Positions 1 to 6,107 of a DNA stretch of 13,226 nt are shown piece by piece. The notes below the pieces were generated by a model. It saw only the letters and a program-made list of their open reading frames with translations. It was not told the DNA's origin and did not search any database. The stretch lies in NCBI GenBank assembly GCA_965652145.1, contig CBFGTV010000087.1, positions 1 to 13,226 of the forward strand, written 5' to 3'. The translations under genes and the position numbers were made by a program. The stretch is from CBFGTV01 sp965652145 (GTDB taxonomy: Bacteria; Bacillota; Clostridia; Peptostreptococcales; Natronincolaceae). Within the stretch, counting starts at the first letter, position 1. Every line of letters begins with the position of its first letter.

Positions 1-1725
1 GTATATAATGAAGATGGAATCCACATTCGTAAATTTAAGGGAAGACTAAGTGTGTTGGCAGATCATCTTGAAGCAGAAACCCTACAGGGGCAAATCGGAA
101 TCGGTCATACTCGATGGGCTACCCATGGCGAGCCTTCTGACCGTAATGCCCATCCCCATACCAATGTGGCGGGAAATATTGCTGTCATCCACAATGGGAT
201 TATTGAAAACTATATGAAAATTAAGGAATGGCTGATTGAAGAGAAATCAATAGAATTTAAATCAGACACCGATACAGAAGTTATTGCCCACCTCATTGAT
301 CATTATTATGAGGGTGATCTTTTAGAGGCGGTCAATCGTGCCATCAGAAAGATGGAGGGAGCCTACGCCATTGGAGTCATTTGCAAGGACGAACCGGATA
401 AAATTGTGGCTGTACGAAAGGATAGTCCCCTAATTGTGGGGTTGGGAGAAGGGGAAAATTTTATTGCCTCAGATATTCCTGCCTTGTTGAAATACACCCG
501 TAAGATGCATCTGATTGAAAATGACGAGGTGGTGCTTTTAAGCCGTGACCAAGTGAAAATTTATAATGAACTAGGTCAGCAAATGGATCGAGAAGTATTC
601 CATGTCACCTGGGATGCCGAGGCAGCCGAAAAGGAAGGCTACGAGCATTTTATGATTAAGGAAATCCACGAGCAGCCCAAGGGAGTCTCGGAAACCCTGT
701 TAAGAAGGCTAGACAAGGATGAAAATATTGTATTGGATGGTATTAAGCTGACCAAGGCTGACCTGGACAACATTAATCGTGTCTATATCGTGGCCTGCGG
801 AACTGCCTACCATGCAGGTCTAGTAGGGCGCTATGCCATTGAAAAATTTGCTAAAATCCCTGTAGAGGTAGATGTAGCCTCTGAATTCCGTTATCGTGAC
901 CCCTTTGTAGATGAAAATACCCTTTTTATTGCCGTCAGCCAATCCGGAGAGACCCTCGATACATTGGCGGCCTTGAGGGAGGCCAAGAGGAAGGGAGCCC
1001 GAATTTTATCCATTGTCAATGTAGTGGGCAGCTCTGTAGCCAGGGAATCAGATGATGTATTTTATACTTGGGCTGGACCAGAAATCGCAGTGGCCTCTAC
1101 CAAGGCCTATACCACCCAGATGGTGGCCATGTATTTGATTGCCCTTCATATGGCCAGCATCAAGGGAGTCATTACCCAAGAGGACTATAAAAAGGTAATA
1201 GACGAATTAAAAACCATGTCCGACAAAATAAAGGATATTTTAGATCACTACACCAAAATCCAGCAGTTGGCCGATGGTCAATTCAATAACGAGAGTGTTT
1301 TCTTCATGGGCAGAGGCCTGGATGTCCATGTGGCCCATGAAGGTTCATTGAAGCTCAAGGAAATTTCCTATATCAATTCCTTTGCCATTGCAGCCGGGGA
1401 GCTAAAGCATGGTACCATTGCCCTTATTGAGGAAGGAACCCTGGTTATAGCCCTGGCCACCCAGGATCACCTCTACGAAAAAATGCTTTCCAATATTCAG
1501 GAGGTTAGGGCCAGAGGCGCCTTTGTGGTGGCAGTGGCCAAGGAAGGAAATAAAGAGGTTGAAAAGACTGCTGATGTGGTGCTTTATATACCTGATACCA
1601 TGGATGAATTAACCCCAATTTTAAGTGTTGTGCCGCTACAGCTTCTAGCTTATTATATTGCCGTTGCCAGGGGCTGCGACGTTGATAAGCCTAAAAATTT
1701 AGCCAAGTCAGTGACGGTTGAGTAG
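1..1725 (+). CDS. glmS: Glutamine--fructose-6-phosphate aminotransferase (isomerizing), 5'-truncated by the window edge
   Basis: GlmS makes glucosamine-6-phosphate from fructose-6-phosphate and glutamine, the first step of UDP-GlcNAc and cell wall precursor synthesis, in the cytoplasm. The reading frame is open from base 1 (VYNEDGIHIRKF...), so the gene starts before the window. By comparison with the usual length of about 608 residues, some 34 residues are missing, including the catalytic Cys1. What remains is the rest of the class II glutaminase domain (HTRWATHGEPS, AHPH, HNGIIENY), then two SIS sugar-isomerase domains (VACGTAYHAG, SQSGETLDT, ASTKAYTTQ in the first; MGRGLDVHVAHEGSLKLKE in the second). 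It ends in the family hallmark DKPKNLAKSVTVE. An internal GTG at 52 is not the start. Any glmS ribozyme would lie upstream, outside the window. A hairpin with a T-run at 1839-1894 may end its transcript. Confidence 0.97.
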   Translation, partial: VYNEDGIHIRKFKGRLSVLADHLEAETLQGQIGIGHTRWATHGEPSDRNAHPHTNVAGNIAVIHNGIIENYMKIKEWLIEEKSIEFKSDTDTEVIAHLIDHYYEGDLLEAVNRAIRKMEGAYAIGVICKDEPDKIVAVRKDSPLIVGLGEGENFIASDIPALLKYTRKMHLIENDEVVLLSRDQVKIYNELGQQMDREVFHVTWDAEAAEKEGYEHFMIKEIHEQPKGVSETLLRRLDKDENIVLDGIKLTKADLDNINRVYIVACGTAYHAGLVGRYAIEKFAKIPVEVDVASEFRYRDPFVDENTLFIAVSQSGETLDTLAALREAKRKGARILSIVNVVGSSVARESDDVFYTWAGPEIAVASTKAYTTQMVAMYLIALHMASIKGVITQEDYKKVIDELKTMSDKIKDILDHYTKIQQLADGQFNNESVFFMGRGLDVHVAHEGSLKLKEISYINSFAIAAGELKHGTIALIEEGTLVIALATQDHLYEKMLSNIQEVRARGAFVVAVAKEGNKEVEKTADVVLYIPDTMDELTPILSVVPLQLLAYYIAVARGCDVDKPKNLAKSVTVE

Positions 1726-1838
1726 GGGTTAAGGTTTCTTAGCCTTGCAAAAAAGGCGAATCTATTAGAAAACACATTATTTTAAAATGATTGTATTTTG
1801 TTAGTATGGATTTGTTAAAATACAAAAATTGTAGTTTT

Positions 1839-1894
1839 AATTGTCGTCGACCTCCAATAGCGTAAAAAACCCTGGAGATCGACGACAATTTTTC
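1839..1894 (+). terminator. Long hairpin with T-tract between glmS and the CRISPR leader
   Basis: The arms 1839-1856 and 1873-1890 pair at 17 of 18 positions (AATTGTCGTCGACCTCCA against TGGAGATCGACGACAATT). The loop is A-rich, and the downstream arm runs straight into TTTTT. This can serve as the rho-independent terminator of glmS, 114 bases after its stop. A GTCGTCGA-type hairpin just outside a CRISPR leader is, from memory, a recurring feature of clostridial CRISPR loci, so it may belong to the array rather than to glmS. Confidence 0.7.
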
Positions 1895-2020
1895 TGTTTA
1901 CTAAAAGTATTGAAATATCAACTAAACAAGTTGTTTCAAGGGGAGAAAATCAAAAAAATTGGAGTAAAAATGACTTTTGACAATTTTATAAAAATGTAGT
2001 AAGATCAATATGTGCAATGG
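1895..2020 (+). promoter_or_regulatory. CRISPR leader with promoter (TTGACA-17-TAAGAT)
   Basis: This is an AT-rich non-coding stretch directly before the first repeat. It holds a perfect -35 box TTGACA (1977-1982), a 17-bp spacer and TAAGAT (2000-2005), which puts the transcript start at about 2012, a few bases before repeat 1 at 2021. This fixes the array as transcribed on the plus strand with the leader on the left. No open frame is seen here. Confidence 0.7.
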
Positions 2021-2454
2021 GTTTTAGAGATACCTATAAGGATTTAAAGCAAACTATTTGGGTCAAGAAAGTGGGTGTTGATTATGCGTTTTAGAGATAC
2101 CTATAAGGATTTAAAGCTGGCAACAGATTATATCACAGGCTTAGTGGTGGCTGCGTTTTAGAGATACCTATAAGGATTTAAAGCCCATGATTTTCTTTGA
2201 AATTCTAAGTCTCCTATATTAGTTTTAGAGATACCTATAAGGATTTAAAGCGGTTATAATTTAGGGTGGAACCGTTTTTTCCGTGGGCTCGTTTTAGAGA
2301 TACCTATAAGGATTTAAAGCTAGGGACACTTCCTCCGGGAATAGCTGGAACCGCTATGTTTTAGAGATACCTATAAGGATTTAAAGCTCGTTTTCAGATC
2401 GAATACTAATAATCTGACCTAAAGGTTTTAGAGATACCTATAAGGATTTAAAGC
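2021..2454 (+). CRISPR. CRISPR array, 7 repeats of 30 bp and 6 spacers, no cas genes in window
   Basis: Seven identical 30-bp repeats start at 2021, 2088, 2155, 2222, 2291, 2358 and 2425. Each begins GTTTTAGAGATACC and ends AAGGATTTAAAGC. The six spacers are 37, 37, 37, 39, 37 and 37 bp and share no sequence with each other. Repeat length and shape (GTTTT..., TACCTATAAGGA core, purine-rich 3' end) resemble clostridial type I-B repeats such as those ending ATTGAAAC, so type I-B is inferred, not proven. The last repeat carries no decay, so polarity comes from the leader promoter. No cas gene lies in the 11 kb to the right, so the effector must be elsewhere in the genome or lost. Spacer 2 (2118-2154) encodes a holin-like signature. 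Confidence 0.97.
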
Positions 2455-2469
2455 TGTCTTTTGATGAAT

Positions 2470-2516
2470 ATATAATAGCCGAATTCTACAGTGATCTGTG
2501 AGTTCGGCTATTATAT
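2470..2516. terminator. Hairpin closing the CRISPR array
   Basis: A 14-bp perfect stem (2470-2483 with 2503-2516; core TAATAGCCGAA/TTCGGCTATTA) continues, past a GU pair and one bulge, into an inner ACAG/CTGT stem with a TGAT loop. It begins 15 bases after the last repeat. It is a likely terminator of the pre-crRNA. The 3' flank has only a short T-run (TATATTT), so termination strength is uncertain. Confidence 0.6.
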
Positions 2517-2554
2517 TTGAGTGAAATATACTTCTGTTAAAAATAATCTAAATA

Positions 2555-2576
2555 TTCTTAATCAATTGATTAAGAA
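2555..2576. promoter_or_regulatory. 22-bp perfect palindrome upstream of the PsiE-like gene
   Basis: The half-site TTCTTAATCAA is followed at once by its exact reverse complement TTGATTAAGAA. There is no loop, so a protein-binding operator is more likely than an RNA hairpin. It lies 71 bases before the GTG start at 2648. No convincing -35/-10 pair was found beside it. Confidence 0.45.
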
Positions 2577-2647
2577 AGGTACTAATTAATAAATGATTAT
2601 GATAATATGGTAGTATACAATATTCTATGGAAGCAGAGGTGGGAAGG

Positions 2648-3286
2648 GTGAATTTAGATAAATTTAAAGGCAAGCTCATAAAATGTGCCATGCATATGGA
2701 ATTTGGCATAGCCTTATGTATTGTTTTGGCAATTCTGCTGGGGCTGGTAATTTTGTTTAAATACTTAGCAATTATTGCGGTTTCAGACATTGAAGGCATC
2801 TACAACATCTTTAAAGCATTTCTAAGTATTGCCCTATTACTGGTAATTGGTGTAGAGATGGTTTTGATGCTTCTCACCCATTCTTCAAGGAGTATATTAG
2901 AGCTGGTGCTATTTGCAATCGCAAGAAAAATGTTGGTTTATAGTGAAACCATGCTTGATTTAATATTAGGTACAATAGCCATTGCTATTGTTTTTATCAT
3001 TCAGAAATATCTAGTGCCTGCTAATTCTACCCTTGAAAAGGGCCAACTTAATGTAGATATGCATACAATTCAAGATGAATATGTATATTCCGATAGCATG
3101 ATTGAAGATAAAGAAATGCTTACGGATAGATTGATTAGCCACCTGTATGAAGAATCCGGAACTCCCCTTAGGGAGGGGGCAGAATACAGCACGGGTAATA
3201 TCTATATGAAGATCATGAAACTAAAGGATGGCACTATAGAAAAGATTAAATTTAAAGAAAAAAAGCAGAGTAAAGAACGGGGTTAA
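2648..3286 (+). CDS. PsiE-like integral membrane protein (phosphate-starvation-inducible family)
   Basis: The product has 212 residues. The start chosen is GTG 2648, because GAGGTGGG sits a few bases before it. An in-frame ATG at 2627 would add seven residues but has no ribosome binding site. Hydrophobic segments lie at about residues 20-42, 54-77 and 104-121, with a further amphipathic or buried stretch at 83-97 (SILELVLFAIARKMLVY). The arrangement of a charged helix between membrane segments, followed by LDLILGTIAIAIVFIIQKYL, recalls PsiE proteins, and that is the basis of the call. Residues 125-212 form a soluble, charged tail (LTDRLISHLYEESGTPLREG...KIKFKEKK) not needed for a minimal PsiE. 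The family's role is poorly known, so no function beyond membrane location is claimed. The gene stands alone between the CRISPR array and a pseudogene. Confidence 0.6.
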   Translation: MNLDKFKGKLIKCAMHMEFGIALCIVLAILLGLVILFKYLAIIAVSDIEGIYNIFKAFLSIALLLVIGVEMVLMLLTHSSRSILELVLFAIARKMLVYSETMLDLILGTIAIAIVFIIQKYLVPANSTLEKGQLNVDMHTIQDEYVYSDSMIEDKEMLTDRLISHLYEESGTPLREGAEYSTGNIYMKIMKLKDGTIEKIKFKEKKQSKERG

Positions 3287-3342
3287 TTATTACAACAAGT
3301 TTTCTTATATTTCAGGTTTTTAAAGAACAGACAATTCTTTGA

Positions 3343-3694
3343 AGGTCTTTTTTATTTCAGTTATTTACTGATATTGGTAAAACCCTGATTGCAGATAGCA
3401 TAATCAACAAACCAGGGGATTTGACATTCGAGGAAAGAGTAATCATGGATCAACATGCTTTGTTAGGCTACGAAAGACTATCACAAGTAGCGAATTGCAC
3501 CTCCTTTTATATTGTAGCTAATCATCATCTTATTTTTTCATCACCGACGGCCAATTCGTTTTCCAATGTTTAAGGAAACATACTTTTGTGGAGTTGCCGA
3601 CATTATTGATGCTATGCTTTCCAGTCGGCCGTATAAGCCAAGGTTAGATATCAAAACTGCGATCAGGTTGAAAGAAAAGCTGGTAGTATTCTGA
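3343..3694 (+). pseudogene. HD-GYP domain phosphohydrolase relic, truncated and frameshifted
   Basis: Two reading-frame pieces together spell an HD-GYP core. Frame 1, from about 3343 to the TAA at 3571, reads TDIGKTLIADSIINKPGDL, then FEERVIMDQHALLGYERLS, then FYIVANHH. It matches the usual HDIGK, PDSILNKPG, HP..GYE.L and HHE landmarks. Frame 2, from about 3566 to the TGA at 3692, reads CGVADIIDAMLSSRPYKP, the usual VADVFDAL-S-RPY element. The HD histidine is T, the GYP motif region is lost, and the N-terminal half (sensor part) is absent, with a stop at 3340 just upstream. Family members degrade cyclic di-GMP; this copy cannot be active. Confidence 0.75.
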
Positions 3695-4122
3695 CCAATA
3701 ATCTTGAAATATTGATATCTGATGTGTAAAATCTTTTTCTAAATAAACTAATTCAGTTTCAAAAATTCATTGTCCATGAGAAAGAGGGTTGTACTAATGA
3801 AAGTAGTAAAAACCATTTAAATCTTGGTAAATATACCCACAATTTGATTTACCTTAAAAATAGGAATTTGTTAGATGAATATATCTGTGGTATAATTTAA
3901 CAATAAAAACGAATATCAAATAAACTAGAAGGGGGATATTCTAATTATTTTCTATCAAATATAAAAATGCACATTAATATATGGTTCTTACTATATAAGG
4001 CATAAATGCAAAAAGTGAGGTGATAGATAAAATGCTATTGCTTGAAAGACTGTATTATCAAAGGTTGTAGAGTTTCGTAAACGCCGAAATTATAAATTAT
4101 ATGAAAGGATAGCTGATTTTAT
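3695..4122 (+). other. Gene-poor AT-rich stretch with a promoter and a possible 12-codon leader ORF
   Basis: No substantial gene is seen. The promoter at 3868-3896 is listed separately. A 12-codon frame at 4032-4070 (MLLLERLYYQRL) has a good site, GAGGTGAT, at 4017-4024, and could be a leader peptide for the gene at 4123 or a relic. A short basic frame just after it (VEFRKRRNYKLYERIADFI, ending near 4125) has no start codon or ribosome binding site and looks like debris. Confidence 0.35.
3868..3896 (+). promoter_or_regulatory. Sigma-A-type promoter TTGTTA-17-TATAAT
   Basis: TTGTTA (3868-3873), a 17-bp spacer and a perfect TATAAT (3891-3896). It faces the gene at 4123 and would give a leader of about 220 bases containing the 12-codon frame at 4032. 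Confidence 0.65.
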
Positions 4123-4638
4123 ATGAATTTAAATAAAAATAAATTAATAATTATAATTTTACTCATAACGAATTTATTTACTTTTTCTTATATGCTCAAT
4201 AAAGAAAAAGATATAAACAAATATTTGATACAAGATTTCTCAGAAAACTTAGAAATGGTAGCTTCTAATCTTAAAGAGTTAGAAGTTATTGTTTTGAAAG
4301 AAGATGAGCATCTAAATATATCTAAAAAACTTTCTGATGTCAGTTTGCAAATTCATAGCCATTCAAAGCGTATACAAAATTTTCATTTATTAGATAATGA
4401 ATTTTGGTACGATTTTGATTACCTAATTCTCTATATAAAAAAATTATCTGAGAAACAAACTCTTTCAAAAGATGATTTAAAAAACTTAAGTCAACTAGTT
4501 TCACTTGGAAAAAAATTACATAATTCATCTAAAATATCTGAGAGCACAAACTTTCTTTCTAAAAAATATCTTCCTAGCGAAGATATTATTCAAATTATAA
4601 ACCAGCTTGAAAAGATTAGCCAAGAAGCTTTGGAATAA
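4123..4638 (+). CDS. Hypothetical membrane-anchored or secreted helical protein
   Basis: The product has 171 residues and I do not recognise the family. Residues 2-7 are basic (NLNKNK) and 8-24 are strongly hydrophobic (LIIIILLITNLFTFSYM), so it is probably a single N-terminal anchor or an uncleaved signal. The rest is charged, leucine- and lysine-rich and almost surely helical, possibly coiled-coil (ENLEMVASNLKELEVIVLKE, LEKISQEALE). It has no cysteine and no obvious catalytic motif. The ribosome binding site is weak and distant (GAAAGG about 13 bases before ATG). It is very AT-rich, more so than glmS or dhaK, in keeping with an acquired gene. It converges on the minus-strand gene at 4734 across a shared hairpin. 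Confidence 0.6.
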   Translation: MNLNKNKLIIIILLITNLFTFSYMLNKEKDINKYLIQDFSENLEMVASNLKELEVIVLKEDEHLNISKKLSDVSLQIHSHSKRIQNFHLLDNEFWYDFDYLILYIKKLSEKQTLSKDDLKNLSQLVSLGKKLHNSSKISESTNFLSKKYLPSEDIIQIINQLEKISQEALE

Positions 4639-4644
4639 TAAAAG

Positions 4645-4690
4645 ACTGAAGTTCTCACATTTAATATAAGAAAAGTGTGAGAACTTCAGT
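4645..4690. terminator. Bidirectional terminator hairpin between convergent genes
   Basis: A perfect 15-bp stem, ACTGAAGTTCTCACA (4645-4659) with TGTGAGAACTTCAGT (4676-4690), has a 16-base AT-rich loop. It sits 6 bases after the stop of the plus gene ending at 4638 and 43 bases past the end of the minus gene at 4734. Its flanks are A/T-rich rather than pure T-runs. Confidence 0.7.
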
Positions 4691-4733
4691 TAACTTAAAA
4701 ATAAAATATTAATTTAAATAAATTCTTATCTCC

Positions 4734-5153
4734 CTATTTATCATAGCGTGTAACTTCTGGAAGTTTATCAGCAGGTAAGAATCCTTCGTAATATACATGG
4801 TCATCTTTACCATCATATAACTCGACTCTTTCTTCATAATATTTTATTCTTACACGAGTATATTCATTTGCATACATTTCATCTACTACGTCGTCATAGA
4901 AGTAAAACAAATTTTCTGCACTAACCTTACTGCTAAATAGACCAGACAACTCTGCCCCGGTTAATAGGTTTACTAGTTTCGCAGCAGCTGAACTTATTTG
5001 TGCTGCAAGATAGTGTATAGCATTAAAAATCTTTTTTGCCTCGTTTCCTTCTCTAGTCATTCTTTTGTACTCATTCTTTAAGTCAACAATTTCATCCCTT
5101 GTATACAACTTATATGCAGTGGAGCTATATAAAACTCTTCTTCTTATTGCCAT
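4734..5153 (-). CDS. Hypothetical 139-aa protein with an amphipathic central helix, downstream of a holin
   Basis: I do not recognise this protein. AAAGGAGAG lies 7 bases before the ATG, so the start is firm. Residues 1-42 are basic and charged (MAIRRR..., EIVDLKNEYKRM). Residues 43-75 are a hydrophobic, alanine-rich stretch (IFNAIHYLAAQISSAAAKL, then VNLLTGAELSGLFSS) that could lie in or on a membrane. The C-terminal 60 residues are acidic and tyrosine-rich (ENLFYFYDDVVDEMYANEY, DHVYYEGFLPADKLPEV) and look like a small beta domain. There is no signal peptide. Its own promoter (5267-5295) carries an operator-like palindrome, and the holin gene lies just upstream on the same strand. An effector, immunity or lysis-accessory role is possible from context only. 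Confidence 0.65.
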   Translation of the reverse strand: MAIRRRVLYSSTAYKLYTRDEIVDLKNEYKRMTREGNEAKKIFNAIHYLAAQISSAAAKLVNLLTGAELSGLFSSKVSAENLFYFYDDVVDEMYANEYTRVRIKYYEERVELYDGKDDHVYYEGFLPADKLPEVTRYDK

Positions 5154-5266
5154 ATAAAATCTCTCCTTTTCATAAAATTATTTTTTAGTTTTTGTAATAC
5201 TTTTTTCAGTTGGCCAAACCTATTTAGTATTACATTCAAAAGTTATCTAACATCGACGTTAAATTA

Positions 5267-5295
5267 ATTATATCACAGTGATATCACTTTGTAAA
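5267..5295 (-). promoter_or_regulatory. Promoter TTTACA-17-TATAAT with 12-bp operator palindrome in the spacer
   Basis: On the minus strand, TTTACA (5295-5290) and a perfect TATAAT (5272-5267) are 17 bp apart. They drive the gene ending at 4734. The spacer holds the perfect palindrome AGTGATATCACT (5277-5288). A repressor bound there would block polymerase. Near copies of this palindrome sit at 5773-5784 and 6147-6158. Confidence 0.75.
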
Positions 5296-5356
5296 CTTTT
5301 TTTTGAAATTTATTTTGCTTTAATGAATATGTTTAAATTGCTGAATCAGAACATAT

Positions 5357-5725
5357 TTATGAGTCTTTGGTTTTTTTAGTTTGATCCTTATCTATTTTAG
5401 ATAGGGATATTTTTAAAATTTTAGGAATAGGAATACCAAGTTGAGAAACATTTTCTAAAATACTCAGAATTTCATTTACACTAAAAAATAAAAGAACAAC
5501 TGAACGAACCGCAACTTCACCGTCGTAAATCTCCAGTACATCAATTTGTCTTGCTATAGAAACACAAACTATGATTCCAAATTTCTTAAGTATTCCTTTG
5601 TAACCTACTGAAGAATTAACTTCATGCTTATAAATGGCGGTGATGACTCCAGAAATATAATCAATAACCATCAGTATACATAAAACTTGGAAATAGTGAT
5701 CAAAGTTGCCAAATAAAATATCCAT
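5357..5725 (-). CDS. Phage-type holin (Phage_holin_4 / toxin secretion-lysis holin family)
   Basis: The product has 122 residues. Holins of this family form membrane lesions that let a phage lysin or a bacteriocin/toxin out of the cell. The family signature is seen as LCILMVIDYISGVITAIY (about residues 15-32, with D22 and G26), followed by the short loop KHEVNSSVGYKGILKKFG and two further hydrophobic segments (about 47-58 and 72-90, around VAVRSVVLLFFSVNEILSIL). That N-in, D-Y-I-S-G layout with SVNE.LSILEN.S.LG.P.P and a charged Lys/Asp tail is typical. AAGGAGG lies 8 bases before the ATG. No endolysin gene is next to it, so it is either a prophage remnant or part of a bacteriocin-type release module with the 139-aa gene. 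Confidence 0.88.
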   Translation of the reverse strand: MDILFGNFDHYFQVLCILMVIDYISGVITAIYKHEVNSSVGYKGILKKFGIIVCVSIARQIDVLEIYDGEVAVRSVVLLFFSVNEILSILENVSQLGIPIPKILKISLSKIDKDQTKKTKDS

Positions 5726-5773
5726 AAATATATCCTCCTTCCCTCTAAATATTAAGCAAATATATATATATAA

Positions 5774-5802
5774 ATGATATCACTAGTATATCGAAAACAC
5801 AA
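5774..5802 (-). promoter_or_regulatory. Putative holin promoter overlapped by an operator-like site
   Basis: On the minus strand, TTGTGT (5802-5797) and TATCAT (5779-5774) are 17 bp apart, with the holin start at 5725. The site AATGATATCACT (5773-5784), 11 of 12 identical to the palindrome in the 4734 gene's promoter, covers the -10. The -35 is weak. Confidence 0.5.
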
Positions 5803-5810
5803 TAATTTTG

Positions 5811-5839
5811 TTGACTTTAGAACGCATGTTCGGTATACT
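5811..5839 (+). promoter_or_regulatory. Promoter TTGACT-17-TATACT with a LexA (SOS) box in the spacer
   Basis: TTGACT (5811-5816) and TATACT (5834-5839) are 17 bp apart. Between them, 5820-5831 reads GAACGCATGTTC. With flanks, AGAACGCATGTTCG matches the Gram-positive LexA/DinR consensus CGAACRNRYGTTYG at 13 of 14 positions. LexA bound there would block the promoter until DNA damage. It drives the small gene at 5897 and diverges from the holin promoter. Confidence 0.8.
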
Positions 5840-5896
5840 TTATATAGAAGGATTGTTAATTTATGTGATAAAACAACACAGGGGGAGTGGTCCATA

Positions 5897-6073
5897 ATGA
5901 ATGTTTATTTAGAAGAAAGAGAAGTCCTAATTGTGAGAAATTACATAGAAGAAATGCTGGCACTCTTTGAAGAAAAGGATGTAATAAATAAAGGGGATAG
6001 AATTTATAGTATGGATTACAAAATAGCGTTTTCGAAAGAAGATTTTTTAAAATTAAAAGAAAAATTTTTTTAA
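5897..6073 (+). CDS. Small 58-aa protein under an SOS-type promoter
   Basis: I do not recognise the family. The start chosen is ATG 5897, with GGGGGAG about 10 bases upstream. A longer in-frame start at 5774 is ruled out because it lies before the promoter at 5811-5839. The protein is acidic at the N-terminus and basic at the end (MNVYLEEREVLIVRNYIEEM, ending SKEDFLKLKEKFF). It is mostly helical, with no membrane segment and no cysteine. A LexA box in its promoter predicts induction by DNA damage. It is followed by the RHH gene at 6181. Next to a holin, a regulator or inhibitor of lysis is conceivable, but nothing in the sequence shows it. Confidence 0.65.
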   Translation: MNVYLEEREVLIVRNYIEEMLALFEEKDVINKGDRIYSMDYKIAFSKEDFLKLKEKFF

Positions 6074-6107
6074 AAAGTAGTCTTAATAAATAATTTGGCC
6101 AAGAATC

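Noticed and set aside
52..54. GTG at 52 as the start of glmS.
   Set aside because: The frame is open and GlmS-like back to base 1, so the gene continues upstream.
2252..2290. Spacer 4 contains TTAGGGTGGAACCG, like the T-box riboswitch core.
   Set aside because: It is inside a CRISPR spacer, the GCG that normally follows is missing, and the spacer also reads as open coding sequence (GYNLGWNRFFRGL). A chance likeness is more probable.
2548..2799. Minus-strand frame of 83 codons opposite the PsiE-like gene.
   Set aside because: It has no ribosome binding site and runs through the palindrome and a well-formed membrane protein frame.
4340..4528. Minus-strand frame of 62 codons inside the hypothetical gene at 4123.
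   Set aside because: It is a shadow of the AT-rich plus frame with no start signal.
5774..5896. Longer start at 5774 for the SOS-controlled small gene.
   Set aside because: It precedes the promoter at 5811-5839 and has no ribosome binding site. ATG 5897 has a strong one.
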